In this document: positions 11,049 through 19,154 of the stretch, one piece after another
How the letters are laid out: each line of letters opens with the position of its first letter
Numbering within the stretch: position 1 is the stretch's first letter
Source of the DNA: Streptococcus salivarius
GTDB taxonomy: Bacteria; Bacillota; Bacilli; Lactobacillales; Streptococcaceae
Assembly (NCBI RefSeq): GCF_000785515.1
Contig: NZ_CP009913.1
Location: forward strand, 524,001 to 588,000
Length of the DNA: 64,000 nt
Direction of reading: 5' to 3'
The notes under the pieces: generated by a model
The model's database searches: none
What the model was told of the DNA's origin: nothing
The model's input: only the letters and a program-made list of their open reading frames with translations
Program-made: the position numbers and the translations under genes

Positions 11049-12284
11049 ATGGATACAGGTAGCAGTGCCTTTATATTGATTTGTTCAGCCATGGTTTGTT
11101 TGATGACACCGGCCTTGGCCTTCTTCTATGGTGGGCTCGGACGTCGTAAGAATGTTATCAATACCATGATGATGTCTGTTCTTCCCTTAGCCATAGCTTC
11201 TCTCTTGTGGATTGTTGCTGGCTATTCGCTTTCTTTTGGCGGTCATGGGAATATCTTCGGTAATTTCAGTCACTTTTTTTTTAATGGCGTTTCTGAAACT
11301 GCCTCAAGTCGTGGTCTAACCATTCCTGATATGCTGTTTGCTGCTTTTCAGATGATGTTTTCGATTATCTGTGTGGCGATTTTGACGGGTTCAGTAGTAG
11401 GAAGGATGCGCTTTACGCCTTTAGCCATTTTTGTTGTCTTTTGGTTACTTCTTGTCTACTATCCATTTGCACATATGGTTTGGGACGAAGGGCTCCTTGC
11501 TAAATGGGGGACGATTGACTTCGCAGGTGGTGATGTGGTTCATATTACCTCTGGTGTATCGGCCTTGGTTCTGGCAATCGTTGTTGGTAAACGTCGTGAT
11601 TTTGCCATTTTAGAACACCGTCCTCATAATGTTCCTTTTGTTCTATTGGGAGCGGGTCTCTTATGGTTTGGTTGGTTTGGCTTTAATGCAGGATCAGCCT
11701 TGGCTGCTAATGGCTTGGCAGTTCACGCGCTAGTGACCACCCATGTTTCAGCAGCTGCAGCCATGTTTTCATGGTTGGCAATTGAAAAACATGTCACAGG
11801 ACATCCATCCTTGGTTGGTGGTTCAACCGGTTTGGTGGCAGGTCTGGTTGCAATCACACCTGGGGCTGGTTTTGTTTCAATTTGGAGTGCGATTCTAATT
11901 GGTCTTATGGTTAGTCCGATTTGTTTTTATGCTATTTCTGTCTTGAAGAAACGTTTTGCCTATGATGATGCTTTGGATGCTTTTGGTTGCCACGGCGTTG
12001 GAGGGATCTTTGGTGGTTTGGCTACTGCGATTTTTACGACACCAGATTTAGCCCTAGATAAGGCTAATATTGGTTTGATCTATGGAAAGGCGCATCTGTT
12101 TATAGTGACTATTTTAGCTATTATCTTTACAGCTATTTGGTCTGCTCTTGTGACCTATGGTATTATTAAAGTAATTGCTCATTATATGCCTTTACGTGTT
12201 AGTGACCGTGATGAAGCTATTGGTCTTGATGACTGTGAGCACAAAGAGACAGCCTATCCAACCTTTATGGGCTTAGATTCGTAG
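11049..12284 (+). CDS. amtB: Ammonium transporter AmtB
   Basis: Amt/Mep/Rh ammonium channel with 411 residues and about eleven membrane helices. The opening [12 protein letters not shown] and [11 protein letters not shown] are family-typical; the twin pore histidines are represented by [12 protein letters not shown] and [14 protein letters not shown]. The ATG is preferred over the GTG 18 bases upstream because GGAG is centred nine bases before it and MDTG is the usual family start. glnK follows after ten bases, the classical amtB-glnK pair in which PII plugs the channel when nitrogen is plentiful. Controlled by the GlnR box upstream. Confidence 0.95.
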   Translation: MDTGSSAFILICSAMVCLMTPALAFFYGGLGRRKNVINTMMMSVLPLAIASLLWIVAGYSLSFGGHGNIFGNFSHFFFNGVSETASSRGLTIPDMLFAAFQMMFSIICVAILTGSVVGRMRFTPLAIFVVFWLLLVYYPFAHMVWDEGLLAKWGTIDFAGGDVVHITSGVSALVLAIVVGKRRDFAILEHRPHNVPFVLLGAGLLWFGWFGFNAGSALAANGLAVHALVTTHVSAAAAMFSWLAIEKHVTGHPSLVGGSTGLVAGLVAITPGAGFVSIWSAILIGLMVSPICFYAISVLKKRFAYDDALDAFGCHGVGGIFGGLATAIFTTPDLALDKANIGLIYGKAHLFIVTILAIIFTAIWSALVTYGIIKVIAHYMPLRVSDRDEAIGLDDCEHKETAYPTFMGLDS

Positions 12285-12294
12285 GAGAATACAG

Positions 12295-12636
12295 ATGAAG
12301 AAAGTAGAAGCGATTATTCGTTCGGATAAATTGGAAGATTTGAAAAATGCCTTGACTGGTAGTGGTTTGGCCAAGGGGATGACTGTAAGTCAAGTTCTGG
12401 GTTATGGTAATCAACGTGGCTTTGCAGAGTTTGTTCGTGGACAGCGCATTGTTCCTACCTTATTAGCTAAGGTTAAGGTTGAAATTGTAGTTAAGGATAT
12501 GGCGGTTGACGAAGTTGTTGATGCCATTCGGAGCGCCGTGGCGACAGGGGAAGTTGGTGATGGGAAGATTTTTATTGTTCCTATTGATGATGTTATCCGC
12601 ATTCGTACTGGTGAACGTGGTGGAGACGCCATTTAA
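12295..12636 (+). CDS. glnK: PII nitrogen regulatory protein GlnK
   Basis: PII-family signal protein (113 residues) that senses ATP/ADP and 2-oxoglutarate and gates AmtB. The N-terminal MKKVEAIIR, the 2-oxoglutarate-contacting Gln at residue 40 and Lys at residue 59, and the C-terminal signature [16 protein letters not shown] are clear. In the T-loop, the position of the E. coli uridylylated Tyr51 is Ile52 here, and Tyr46 is Val, so control by uridylylation is not expected. It is co-transcribed with amtB and ends at a strong terminator. Confidence 0.95.
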   Translation: MKKVEAIIRSDKLEDLKNALTGSGLAKGMTVSQVLGYGNQRGFAEFVRGQRIVPTLLAKVKVEIVVKDMAVDEVVDAIRSAVATGEVGDGKIFIVPIDDVIRIRTGERGGDAI

Positions 12637-12644
12637 TATAATGA

Positions 12645-12675
12645 AGGCTTAAACCGGTTGGTTTGGGTCTTTTTT
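12645..12675 (+). terminator. Terminator of amtB-glnK
   Basis: AGGCTTAAACC / GGTTTGGGTCT stem with a GGTT loop and T-run. Confidence 0.88.
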
Positions 12676-12684
12676 AGTGAATTT

Positions 12685-12693
12685 TGATATACT
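12685..12693 (+). promoter_or_regulatory. Extended -10 promoter for the glucosaminidase gene
   Basis: TGA-TATACT, 34 bases before the TTG start. Confidence 0.5.
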
Positions 12694-12726
12694 TAGAGGA
12701 GTTAGTATGATTGAGGGGGTGACCAA

Positions 12727-13383
12727 TTGGCAAAAGGAAAAAAGAAAAGCAAGTCTAAAGCTAGACCTAAGAAAACTAAAAAGAAACAGAAGTCTTTCTT
12801 GCTCTTTCCTAAATTTTTCCAAAAGTGGAGTCTGATTTTTATTGGCCTATTTGCCTTATTGGGACTCCTAGCTAGTTTAAATTTTCCAAAGTTGACTATG
12901 GAAAAGAACATGACATCTACAGATGAGAGGACGGTTGCTTTTATTGCCGAGATTGGCGAGACGTCGCGCTATTTGGCAGCTAGAAACGACCTTTATGCAT
13001 CTGTCATGATTGCTCAGGCCATCTTGGAATCCGACTCTGGACAATCTACTTTGAGTCAGAAGCCGTCCTATAACTTCTTTGGGATTAAGGGGGACTACAA
13101 TGGTCAAAGTGTGACCCTACCGACCTGGGAGGATGATGGTAAGGGCAATCCTTACTATATTGATGCGGCTTTTCGTTCTTATGGTTCTGTGGAAAATTCT
13201 TTACAGGACTATGTGGATTTCCTTGAGGGAAGCTACTATGTAGGGGTGCACCGTTCCAATACTAGGAATTATAAGGATGCGACAGCTGCCCTAACAGGGG
13301 TCTACGCTACGGACACAACCTACGGAGACAAATTAAACAGCATCATTGAACAATATCAGTTAACCATTTATGACACTTATTAG
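12727..13383 (+). CDS. Membrane-anchored endo-beta-N-acetylglucosaminidase (GH73-type)
   Basis: A 218-residue cell-wall hydrolase. Residues 1-35 are very basic (Lys-rich), residues 36-58 form one membrane helix, and the rest is an extracellular Glucosaminidase/Flg_J-like domain with YASVMIAQAILESDSGQS (catalytic Glu) and YNFFGIKG. Such enzymes cut the glycan strands of peptidoglycan, often for daughter-cell separation. The start is a TTG behind GAGGGGGTGA; an ATG 20 bases upstream is in another frame. There is no lipobox or sorting signal, so a signal-anchor topology is inferred. The HAD gene follows 17 bases after the stop and is probably co-transcribed. Confidence 0.85.
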   Translation: MAKGKKKSKSKARPKKTKKKQKSFLLFPKFFQKWSLIFIGLFALLGLLASLNFPKLTMEKNMTSTDERTVAFIAEIGETSRYLAARNDLYASVMIAQAILESDSGQSTLSQKPSYNFFGIKGDYNGQSVTLPTWEDDGKGNPYYIDAAFRSYGSVENSLQDYVDFLEGSYYVGVHRSNTRNYKDATAALTGVYATDTTYGDKLNSIIEQYQLTIYDTY

Positions 13384-13400
13384 GGTCGAAGGAGAGTAAA

Positions 13401-14222
13401 ATGAATCAGAACAAAGTGAAACTCATTGCAATAGATATGGACGGAACACTCTTAGATAGCCAAAAAGAGATTCCTGCAGAGAATATTAAGGCTATTCAAG
13501 AAGCAGCTGCGGCAGGTATCAAAATTGTCCTTTGTACAGGACGCCCACGTTCAGGCATTCTTCCCCATTTTGAGAAATTAGGACTGAGTGAAGAAGAGTA
13601 CATTATCATGAATAATGGCTGTTCAACTTATGAGACAAAAAATTGGAAGTTGCTTCAATATGAAAGTTTATCTCGCTCCGAGATGGAAGAACTCTTGCAG
13701 GCTTGCGAAGACTTCCCAGAGGTGGCTCTAACCTTTACTGGTGAAAAAACTTACTATGTTGTGGGCGATGAGGTGCCTGAGCTAGTAGCATATGATGCTG
13801 GGACTGTTTTCACAGAAGCAAAAGCTAGGAGTTTGGAAGAAATCTTTGCGGAAGGGCAAGTGATTTTCCAAGCCATGTATATGGCTGATTCTGAACCTTT
13901 GGATGCCTTCCAAAATGCTGTGCAAGACAGACTTGATCAGAGCTATAGCACAGTTCGTAGCCAAGAATATATCTTTGAAATCATGCCACAGGGGGCAACT
14001 AAGGCCAGCGGACTTAAGCATTTAGCGGAAAAACTTGGAATTGCTCCAGATCAAATCATGGCTCTGGGTGATGCTGCTAATGACCTTGAAATGCTTCAAT
14101 TCGTCGGTCAAAGTGTTGCCATGGGTAATGCTAGTGACGACATTAAAGAGTTGTGTAAGTATGTGACCTTGACAAATGACGAGGCAGGCGTAGCTCACGC
14201 TATTCGTACTTGGGCTTTATAA
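13401..14222 (+). CDS. Cof-type HAD hydrolase (sugar-phosphate phosphatase-like)
   Basis: HAD superfamily, Cof/IIB subfamily, 273 residues. The catalytic loop AIDMDGTLLDS places the nucleophile at Asp12 and the acid/base at Asp14; motif II is LCTGRP, and motif IV is GDAANDLEML. Family members dephosphorylate sugar phosphates, FMN or PLP intermediates; the substrate cannot be told from sequence. The ribosome site is AAGGAGAG. It lies directly downstream of the glucosaminidase gene and ends at a bidirectional terminator shared with the convergent gene. Confidence 0.88.
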   Translation: MNQNKVKLIAIDMDGTLLDSQKEIPAENIKAIQEAAAAGIKIVLCTGRPRSGILPHFEKLGLSEEEYIIMNNGCSTYETKNWKLLQYESLSRSEMEELLQACEDFPEVALTFTGEKTYYVVGDEVPELVAYDAGTVFTEAKARSLEEIFAEGQVIFQAMYMADSEPLDAFQNAVQDRLDQSYSTVRSQEYIFEIMPQGATKASGLKHLAEKLGIAPDQIMALGDAANDLEMLQFVGQSVAMGNASDDIKELCKYVTLTNDEAGVAHAIRTWAL

Positions 14223-14224
14223 GA

Positions 14225-14259
14225 AAAAGACCTTTAGCTTCTATCTGCTAAAGGTTTTT
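14225..14259. terminator. Bidirectional terminator
   Basis: ACCTTTAGC / GCTAAAGGT stem with A-run on the left and T-run on the right, so it can end both converging transcripts. The last codons of the minus-strand gene form one arm. Confidence 0.85.
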
Positions 14260-14747
14260 CGATTTTGGATAATGGCAATGAGAGTGGTTAGTGTGATGGT
14301 AATATCAGTTATGGCAGCGGGGTAGGCCTGAATGGTCAAATCGTAAATCAGCCAGAGTAACATATTTTCAATAATGACCCAGCGAAGCCACTGAAGGTTT
14401 GGTGTGGCAGCAATCGCTAAACTATAAGAGACTGAAGAGATGATTGGCAGATAGCCAATAAGTCCAAGCTGATTGAGATAGGTTCCTACAATGATTTGAA
14501 TAATGATGAGGATGGTCAAGATAGTCTTGGTCATCTTCTTTTTGACCATCAAGCTATTACGTATGATGGAAATACTAATGGTTAAAGCACCGGTATAGCC
14601 ACCCAATAAGAGGTTGGCAATAGCAGTAAAAATGTAGTCGGTAATTTGCCAGACCAGCATTTTATGTTTTGATTTTGCAAAAGAGGAAATAGCGACACAG
14701 AGAGCTCCGATGGCTGAGAATACTTGTGCTAGAAGATAGATTGTCAT
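14241..14747 (-). CDS. YgjV-like integral membrane protein
   Basis: A 168-residue very hydrophobic protein with five or six predicted membrane helices, resembling the Imp-YgjV family of inner membrane proteins of unknown function. The start is placed at 14747 (MTIYLLAQVFSAIGAL) because a consensus TATAAT on this strand lies just upstream (14773-14778), so transcription should begin after the longer in-frame start at 14792. The ribosome site is weak. Nothing around it points to a function; it faces a phosphatase gene and is divergent from a lipoprotein gene. Confidence 0.65.
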   Translation of the reverse strand: MTIYLLAQVFSAIGALCVAISSFAKSKHKMLVWQITDYIFTAIANLLLGGYTGALTISISIIRNSLMVKKKMTKTILTILIIIQIIVGTYLNQLGLIGYLPIISSVSYSLAIAATPNLQWLRWVIIENMLLWLIYDLTIQAYPAAITDITITLTTLIAIIQNRKTFSR

Positions 14748-14772
14748 GATATAACTTTCAATTTTTGTCTCC

Positions 14773-14778
14773 ATTATA
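14773..14778 (-). promoter_or_regulatory. Extended -10 promoter for the YgjV-like gene
   Basis: On the minus strand, TGA-TATAAT. It lies about 25 nt upstream of the chosen start codon and overlaps the extended reading frame. Confidence 0.6.
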
Positions 14779-14853
14779 TCACAAGGATTCAAGAGATTTT
14801 CATCTCTTTTTTAGAATTTACAATCCTAATATATTAGCGTTTACATTAGAAAA

Positions 14854-14862
14854 TGATATAAT
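14854..14862 (+). promoter_or_regulatory. Extended -10 promoter for the lipoprotein gene
   Basis: TGA-TATAAT about 100 bases before the lipoprotein start; a weak TTAGCG sits at -35 distance. Confidence 0.6.
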
Positions 14863-14887
14863 AAAAGTGTAGAAAAGATTATTCCCT

Positions 14888-14943
14888 TAAAAGTAGAGAG
14901 AACCCAATGTTCCCTTGTGACATAGGTCCTGTCTTTACTTTTA
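14888..14943 (+). other. Inverted repeat in the lipoprotein leader
   Basis: TAAAAGTA and TACTTTTA (perfect 8-bp arms) close a 56-nt segment in the leader. It contains a smaller GAACCCAATGTTC hairpin. Function unknown. Confidence 0.4.
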
Positions 14944-14970
14944 CGATAGACTAGAAATGAGGAAATAATT

Positions 14971-16047
14971 ATGAAAAACAAATTTTCTCAAGTAATCGTG
15001 CTTTCCATGGTTACCCTTTCCTCAATGGCTTTGCTGACGGCCTGTTCCAGCCATAAGGAATCGAGTTCAGCAGATAAGACGCCTAAGAGCAGCCAGGTGA
15101 CCTCATCAAGTAAGGCTAAAACATCCAGTAAAGATAGCGGTAAGACTAGCAAGTCTAGTGCTAAGGCCAAGGAATCTTCGGGTGCAAAGACGGAGTCTTC
15201 AAGCACGCAAAGTAGTCAAAAGGCTTCTGCCCCAAGTTCGAGTAGTAGTCAGGCTCAGTCATCATCTTCAAAGAGTTCATCAGTTCCCTCAAGTAGCCAG
15301 TCCCAAGCACCTAAATCATCAAACGAGAGCCAATCTTCAGCCAGTCAATCTCAAGCGCCAAAGAGCTCAAGTGATAGTCAAGCTTCAAGTAGTCAATCTA
15401 GCAATCAAGCTCAAGCTAAAACGGATATGCAAGTAACCACCGTGGATATGGATGTGAGTGCTGTAGCGCGTGGTCAGTTTGATAGTATTGCTGGTACTTG
15501 GAAGTCCAGTGATGGCAGTCGTCTGGTCTTTAACAACACTAGCCTAGTAGGAGATATCACTGCCCAAGGTCAAGCGACAGTTCACAATTATGTGCACCCG
15601 AAAGATAATTATCAAGAGGGCTCAGGTAAGTATGATGCCACCCTCTCAAGAGATAGAGGGGACACTTCTGGTATTGTTGGAGATATTAGCTTTGTCTCTA
15701 AAAAGGCAGCTATTTCTGGTCCTAGCTATGAACAAGATACCATTCAAGTAACCAGTACTGATGGAACAAAGGTCTACTTTAAAGAATCAGATAATGTGAC
15801 ACTACCTAAAGACGTGACTGTTACTGACAATCAACTTCCAATTGATGGTGGTATTGCAGAATCTGGCAGCTACACGCTTACCAAACGTACAGCTGTCAAA
15901 AATACTCCTAGTGATACAGCTCCAGTTGAATTTTACTTAGAAGCAGGCGATAAGATTAACTTTGATATGAAGGTTACTCAAGACGGTCATAGTTGGATTT
16001 CTTACATCAGCTATAGTGGTGTTCGCCGTTATGTTCAAGTGGATTAA
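14971..16047 (+). CDS. Ser-rich surface lipoprotein with C-terminal SH3-like domain
   Basis: A 358-residue exported lipoprotein. Residues 1-24 are a signal peptide with lipobox LTAC, acylated Cys25. Residues 26-150 form a low-complexity Ser/Lys/Gln-rich linker likely spanning the cell wall. Residues 165-200 (IAGTWKSSDGSRLVF) look like the small DUF6287-type domain of streptococcal lipoproteins, and the last 70 residues (SYTLTKRTAVKN ... WISYISYSGVRRY) resemble a bacterial SH3-type domain, which often binds peptidoglycan. The ligand and role are unknown. It is transcribed alone. Confidence 0.8.
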   Translation: MKNKFSQVIVLSMVTLSSMALLTACSSHKESSSADKTPKSSQVTSSSKAKTSSKDSGKTSKSSAKAKESSGAKTESSSTQSSQKASAPSSSSSQAQSSSSKSSSVPSSSQSQAPKSSNESQSSASQSQAPKSSSDSQASSSQSSNQAQAKTDMQVTTVDMDVSAVARGQFDSIAGTWKSSDGSRLVFNNTSLVGDITAQGQATVHNYVHPKDNYQEGSGKYDATLSRDRGDTSGIVGDISFVSKKAAISGPSYEQDTIQVTSTDGTKVYFKESDNVTLPKDVTVTDNQLPIDGGIAESGSYTLTKRTAVKNTPSDTAPVEFYLEAGDKINFDMKVTQDGHSWISYISYSGVRRYVQVD

Positions 16048-16057
16048 ATAAGATATC

Positions 16058-16096
16058 TAGAAAGGTCAGAATTTCTTCTGATCTTTCTATTATTTT
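16058..16096 (+). terminator. Terminator after the lipoprotein gene
   Basis: TAGAAAGGTCAGAA / TTCTGATCTTTCTA, a 14-pair stem with one G-T pair, followed by TTATTTT. Confidence 0.8.
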
Positions 16097-16108
16097 GTGG
16101 AAAAAGCC

Positions 16109-16137
16109 TTGTCTATTCCCTAATAAATCGATACAAT
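16109..16137 (+). promoter_or_regulatory. Promoter of the Na/Pi cotransporter gene
   Basis: TTGTCT, 17-bp spacer, TACAAT. Confidence 0.75.
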
Positions 16138-16184
16138 AGAAAGGTCGGTTTAACCGAAAATTTTTAAATAATGAGGACAAAAAT

Positions 16185-17816
16185 GTGTCAGTAAATTGGC
16201 AAGATATTGCGTTTTCTTTCCTCGGTGGTTTGGGGCTTTTCCTCTTTAGTATCAAGTATATGGGAGATGGTCTTCAACAAGCAGCCGGAGATAAGTTGCG
16301 CTTTTACATCGATAAGTATACCAGCAACCCGTTTTTAGGGGTTTTGATTGGTATTGTCATGACGGCCTTGATTCAATCGAGTTCAGGGGTTACCGTTATT
16401 GTCGTCGGTCTGGTTTCGGCAGGGCTTTTGAGTCTTCGTCAGGCTATTGGTATTGTCATGGGGGCAAACATCGGTACAACCGTAACTTCCTTCATGATTG
16501 GTTTCAAGCTTGGTGACTATGCCCTTCCAGTGATTTTCCTGGGGGCTGCGCTTCTCTTCTTTACAAGCAATAAGAAGCTCAATAATCTAGGACGTATCTT
16601 GTTTGGTGTTGGGGGGATTTTCTTTGCCCTTAACCTTATGGGAGATGCGGTAGAACCTTTGAAGTCAGTTACAGCCTTTAAGGACTACTTGGCAACCTTG
16701 GGTGATCGCCCAGTCATGGGGGTTATCATCGGTGCTGGCTTGACCATGTTGATTCAGTCGTCAGCAGCGACCATCGGTATTCTTCAGAGTCTCTACTCAG
16801 GTGGTTTGCTTGATCTGCAAGGTGCCCTTCCAATCCTCTTTGGGGATAATATCGGAACAACAATCACAGCGGTACTAGCAGCTCTTGGTTCGAACATTGC
16901 GGCTAAACGTGTGGCAGGGGCTCACGTCCTGTTCAATGTTATTGGGACGGTCTTGTGTTTGATTCTTTTGGTACCATTCACAGCCTTGATTCAATGGTTT
17001 AAGTCTGTGCTTGGATTGACACCTGAGATGACCATCGCCTTTGCTCACGGTACTTTTAACATTGCAAATACTATCGTTCAATTCCCATTCATCGGAGTTC
17101 TAGCTTACCTTGTAACTAAGATTATTCCTGGTGAGGACGAAATTAACAAGTACGAAGCACTTTACTTGGACCGTTTGCTTATCACACAGGCACCAGCTAT
17201 CGCCCTTGGTAATGCCAAGAAAGAATTGGTGCACTTGGCGTCATACGCCATCCAGTCTTTGGAAGCTTCATACGCTTTCTTTGCTAAGGGAGATGAGAAA
17301 TACTATGATAAGGTTGAGAAGTATGAAACAGCAGTTAATAGTATTGACGAAGAGTTGACAACTTACTTGATTGACATCTCTAACGAATCTCTTAGCGTTT
17401 CCGAGAATGAAGTTTTGGCAAGTGTGCTTGATTCTGTTCGTGACTTGGAGCGTATGGGTGACCTTGCCCTTGCAAGTGCTAACCTTTCACAACACATTCA
17501 TAGTAAGGGAATTGAATTCTCTGATACTGCCAAGGCTGAGCTTGCGGATGTTTACAACCGTACTCACCGCATCGCCCTTGATAGTATTCGTGTGGTTGTA
17601 GATGATGACAAGGTACTTGCAGGTCAAGTCATCCTTCGTCATGAAGAGTTGGAAAAACTTGAAAAACAATTGCGTAAAATACATACCAAACGTCTTAACA
17701 ATGGTGAATGTACTGCGCAAGCAGGTATCAACTATGTTGATTACCTCTCACATTACACACGTATCGCAGACCATGCGATTAATCTTGTTGAAAAGGTTAC
17801 AGAGGGTGTGATTTAA
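16185..17816 (+). CDS. Na+/phosphate cotransporter with PhoU-like tail
   Basis: NptA/YjbB-type sodium-dependent phosphate transporter, 543 residues. Two inverted-topology repeats each hold a QSS motif (IQSSSGVT near residue 64 and IQSSAATIG near residue 185), each followed by an NIGTT segment, the hallmark of this family. From about residue 335 the protein is soluble and helical, matching a PhoU-like regulatory domain. The start is GTG behind ATGAGGA; an overlapping ATG two bases upstream hits a stop after two codons. It is transcribed alone. Confidence 0.9.
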   Translation: MSVNWQDIAFSFLGGLGLFLFSIKYMGDGLQQAAGDKLRFYIDKYTSNPFLGVLIGIVMTALIQSSSGVTVIVVGLVSAGLLSLRQAIGIVMGANIGTTVTSFMIGFKLGDYALPVIFLGAALLFFTSNKKLNNLGRILFGVGGIFFALNLMGDAVEPLKSVTAFKDYLATLGDRPVMGVIIGAGLTMLIQSSAATIGILQSLYSGGLLDLQGALPILFGDNIGTTITAVLAALGSNIAAKRVAGAHVLFNVIGTVLCLILLVPFTALIQWFKSVLGLTPEMTIAFAHGTFNIANTIVQFPFIGVLAYLVTKIIPGEDEINKYEALYLDRLLITQAPAIALGNAKKELVHLASYAIQSLEASYAFFAKGDEKYYDKVEKYETAVNSIDEELTTYLIDISNESLSVSENEVLASVLDSVRDLERMGDLALASANLSQHIHSKGIEFSDTAKAELADVYNRTHRIALDSIRVVVDDDKVLAGQVILRHEELEKLEKQLRKIHTKRLNNGECTAQAGINYVDYLSHYTRIADHAINLVEKVTEGVI

Positions 17817-17821
17817 TAGAG

Positions 17822-17849
17822 AAAGCCGAGAAAAATTCTCGGCTTTTTT
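17822..17849 (+). terminator. Terminator after the Na/Pi cotransporter gene
   Basis: AAAGCCGAGAA / TTCTCGGCTTT perfect stem with AAA loop and T-run. Confidence 0.92.
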
Positions 17850-17857
17850 GATATAAT
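17849..17857 (+). promoter_or_regulatory. Extended -10 promoter for nagA
   Basis: TGA-TATAAT begins directly at the end of the preceding terminator. Confidence 0.65.
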
Positions 17858-17900
17858 GAAAGCGTATTAAGAATATAGAAAAATGATGAGAGGTGGTCCT

Positions 17901-19049
17901 ATGACCTATTATATTTCAGCCAAACGTTTTTACTTTGAGAATAAAATCAAGGAAGGTGGCTACCTAGAGGTTGTGGATGGTCATTTCGGTGACTGGACAG
18001 AAAAGGTACCAGAAGGTGCAGAAGTACTGGATTACAGTAATTATCAGATTGCTCCGGGTCTTGTAGATACTCATATTCATGGATTTGCGGGTTATGATGT
18101 CATGGATAATTCTGAGGAAAGTCTTCTAGGCATGAGTCAAGCCTTGCTTTCAGCAGGTGTGACCTCTTTCTTACCGACAGCCCTAACAGCGCCATTTGAA
18201 GAGCTGAAGGCTATTTGCCAAACAACAGCTAATACTATTGGTAAGGAAACTGGTGCCAAAATTCAAGGGCTCTTCTTTGAAGGACCTTATTTTACTGAAA
18301 CCTATAAGGGGGCTCAAAATCCTAAATACATGGGAAATCCAAGTGTGAAACAATTGCAGGCATGGCAGGAGGCGGCTCAAGGGAAATTGATTAAATTGGC
18401 TCTCGCTCCTGAACGTGAGGGAGTGGCTGAATTTATCCAAGAAGCAACCAAGAAAGGCGTCACTATTGCTCTAGGTCATTCTAATGCTACTTATGAAGAA
18501 GCCATGGTAGCAGTGGAAGCTGGGGCGTCTGTTTGGGTTCACGTCTACAACGGGATGCGTGGTTTTACACACCGTGAGCCTGGTATGGTTGGTGCAGCCT
18601 TCGATAGTCCTGAAACGATTGGTGAGCTGATTGCAGATGGGCATCACGCGGTCCCTGCAGCTTGTAAGGTTCTTATCAAGCAAAAGACACCTCAAGGAGT
18701 TGCCCTTATTACGGACTGTATGTCAGCGGGAGGACGTCCGGATGGCGACTATATGCTGGGTGAACTTCCTGTCATCGTCGAAAATGGTACTGCCCGCCTC
18801 AAAGAAGGTGGTAACCTAGCTGGATCTATCCTACAACTTAAAGACGGTGTTAAACATGTGGTTGACTGGGGACTTGTGACGGTTGCTCAAGCTCTTCAGA
18901 TGGCAACTAGTGTTCCAGCTAAATCGGTTGGGCTTGAAAATATTTGCGGAAGCCTAAAAGTAGGTCTACCAGCTGATTTTATCGTACTAGATGATTCCTT
19001 GGACTTACAGGCAACATATGTTGATGGGCAAAAAGGTTGGGAAAAATAA
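17901..19049 (+). CDS. nagA: N-acetylglucosamine-6-phosphate deacetylase
   Basis: NagA removes acetate from GlcNAc-6-P, giving glucosamine-6-P for NagB or for wall synthesis. The amidohydrolase fold shows GLVDTHIHGFAGYD (metal site) near residue 55, FEGPY near residue 127, GHSNA near residue 192, and THREPGMVGA and TDCM further on. 382 residues is normal. The start at 17901 follows AGAGGTGG; a longer in-frame start lies 18 bases upstream. nagB lies 38 kb away in this window under a NagR-like operator; no comparable operator is convincing here. Confidence 0.94.
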   Translation: MTYYISAKRFYFENKIKEGGYLEVVDGHFGDWTEKVPEGAEVLDYSNYQIAPGLVDTHIHGFAGYDVMDNSEESLLGMSQALLSAGVTSFLPTALTAPFEELKAICQTTANTIGKETGAKIQGLFFEGPYFTETYKGAQNPKYMGNPSVKQLQAWQEAAQGKLIKLALAPEREGVAEFIQEATKKGVTIALGHSNATYEEAMVAVEAGASVWVHVYNGMRGFTHREPGMVGAAFDSPETIGELIADGHHAVPAACKVLIKQKTPQGVALITDCMSAGGRPDGDYMLGELPVIVENGTARLKEGGNLAGSILQLKDGVKHVVDWGLVTVAQALQMATSVPAKSVGLENICGSLKVGLPADFIVLDDSLDLQATYVDGQKGWEK

Positions 19050-19059
19050 GAGTATGAGT

Positions 19060-19087
19060 AGCACTTTCTTATGAAGGTGCTGTTTTT
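19060..19087 (+). terminator. Terminator after nagA
   Basis: AGCACTTTC / GAAGGTGCT stem with TTAT loop and T-run. Confidence 0.88.
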
Positions 19088-19095
19088 AATTGATT

Positions 19096-19124
19096 TTTAC
19101 AAAGGTGTCAGAGTAGTGTAAAAT
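19096..19124 (+). promoter_or_regulatory. Promoter of the YkvI-like gene
   Basis: TTTACA, 17-bp spacer, TAAAAT. Confidence 0.75.
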
Positions 19125-19154
19125 AGAAATACTTTTTATTTTACAGGAGGTAAT

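Noticed and set aside
15040..15430. Ser-codon-rich stretch as a repeat element
   Set aside because: It is the in-frame low-complexity linker of the lipoprotein.
17887..17905. GGTCCTATGACC near the nagA start as a NagR operator
   Set aside because: The dyad GGTC-N4-GACC deviates from TGGTNTANACCA in the centre and overlaps the ribosome site and start codon; too weak to claim.
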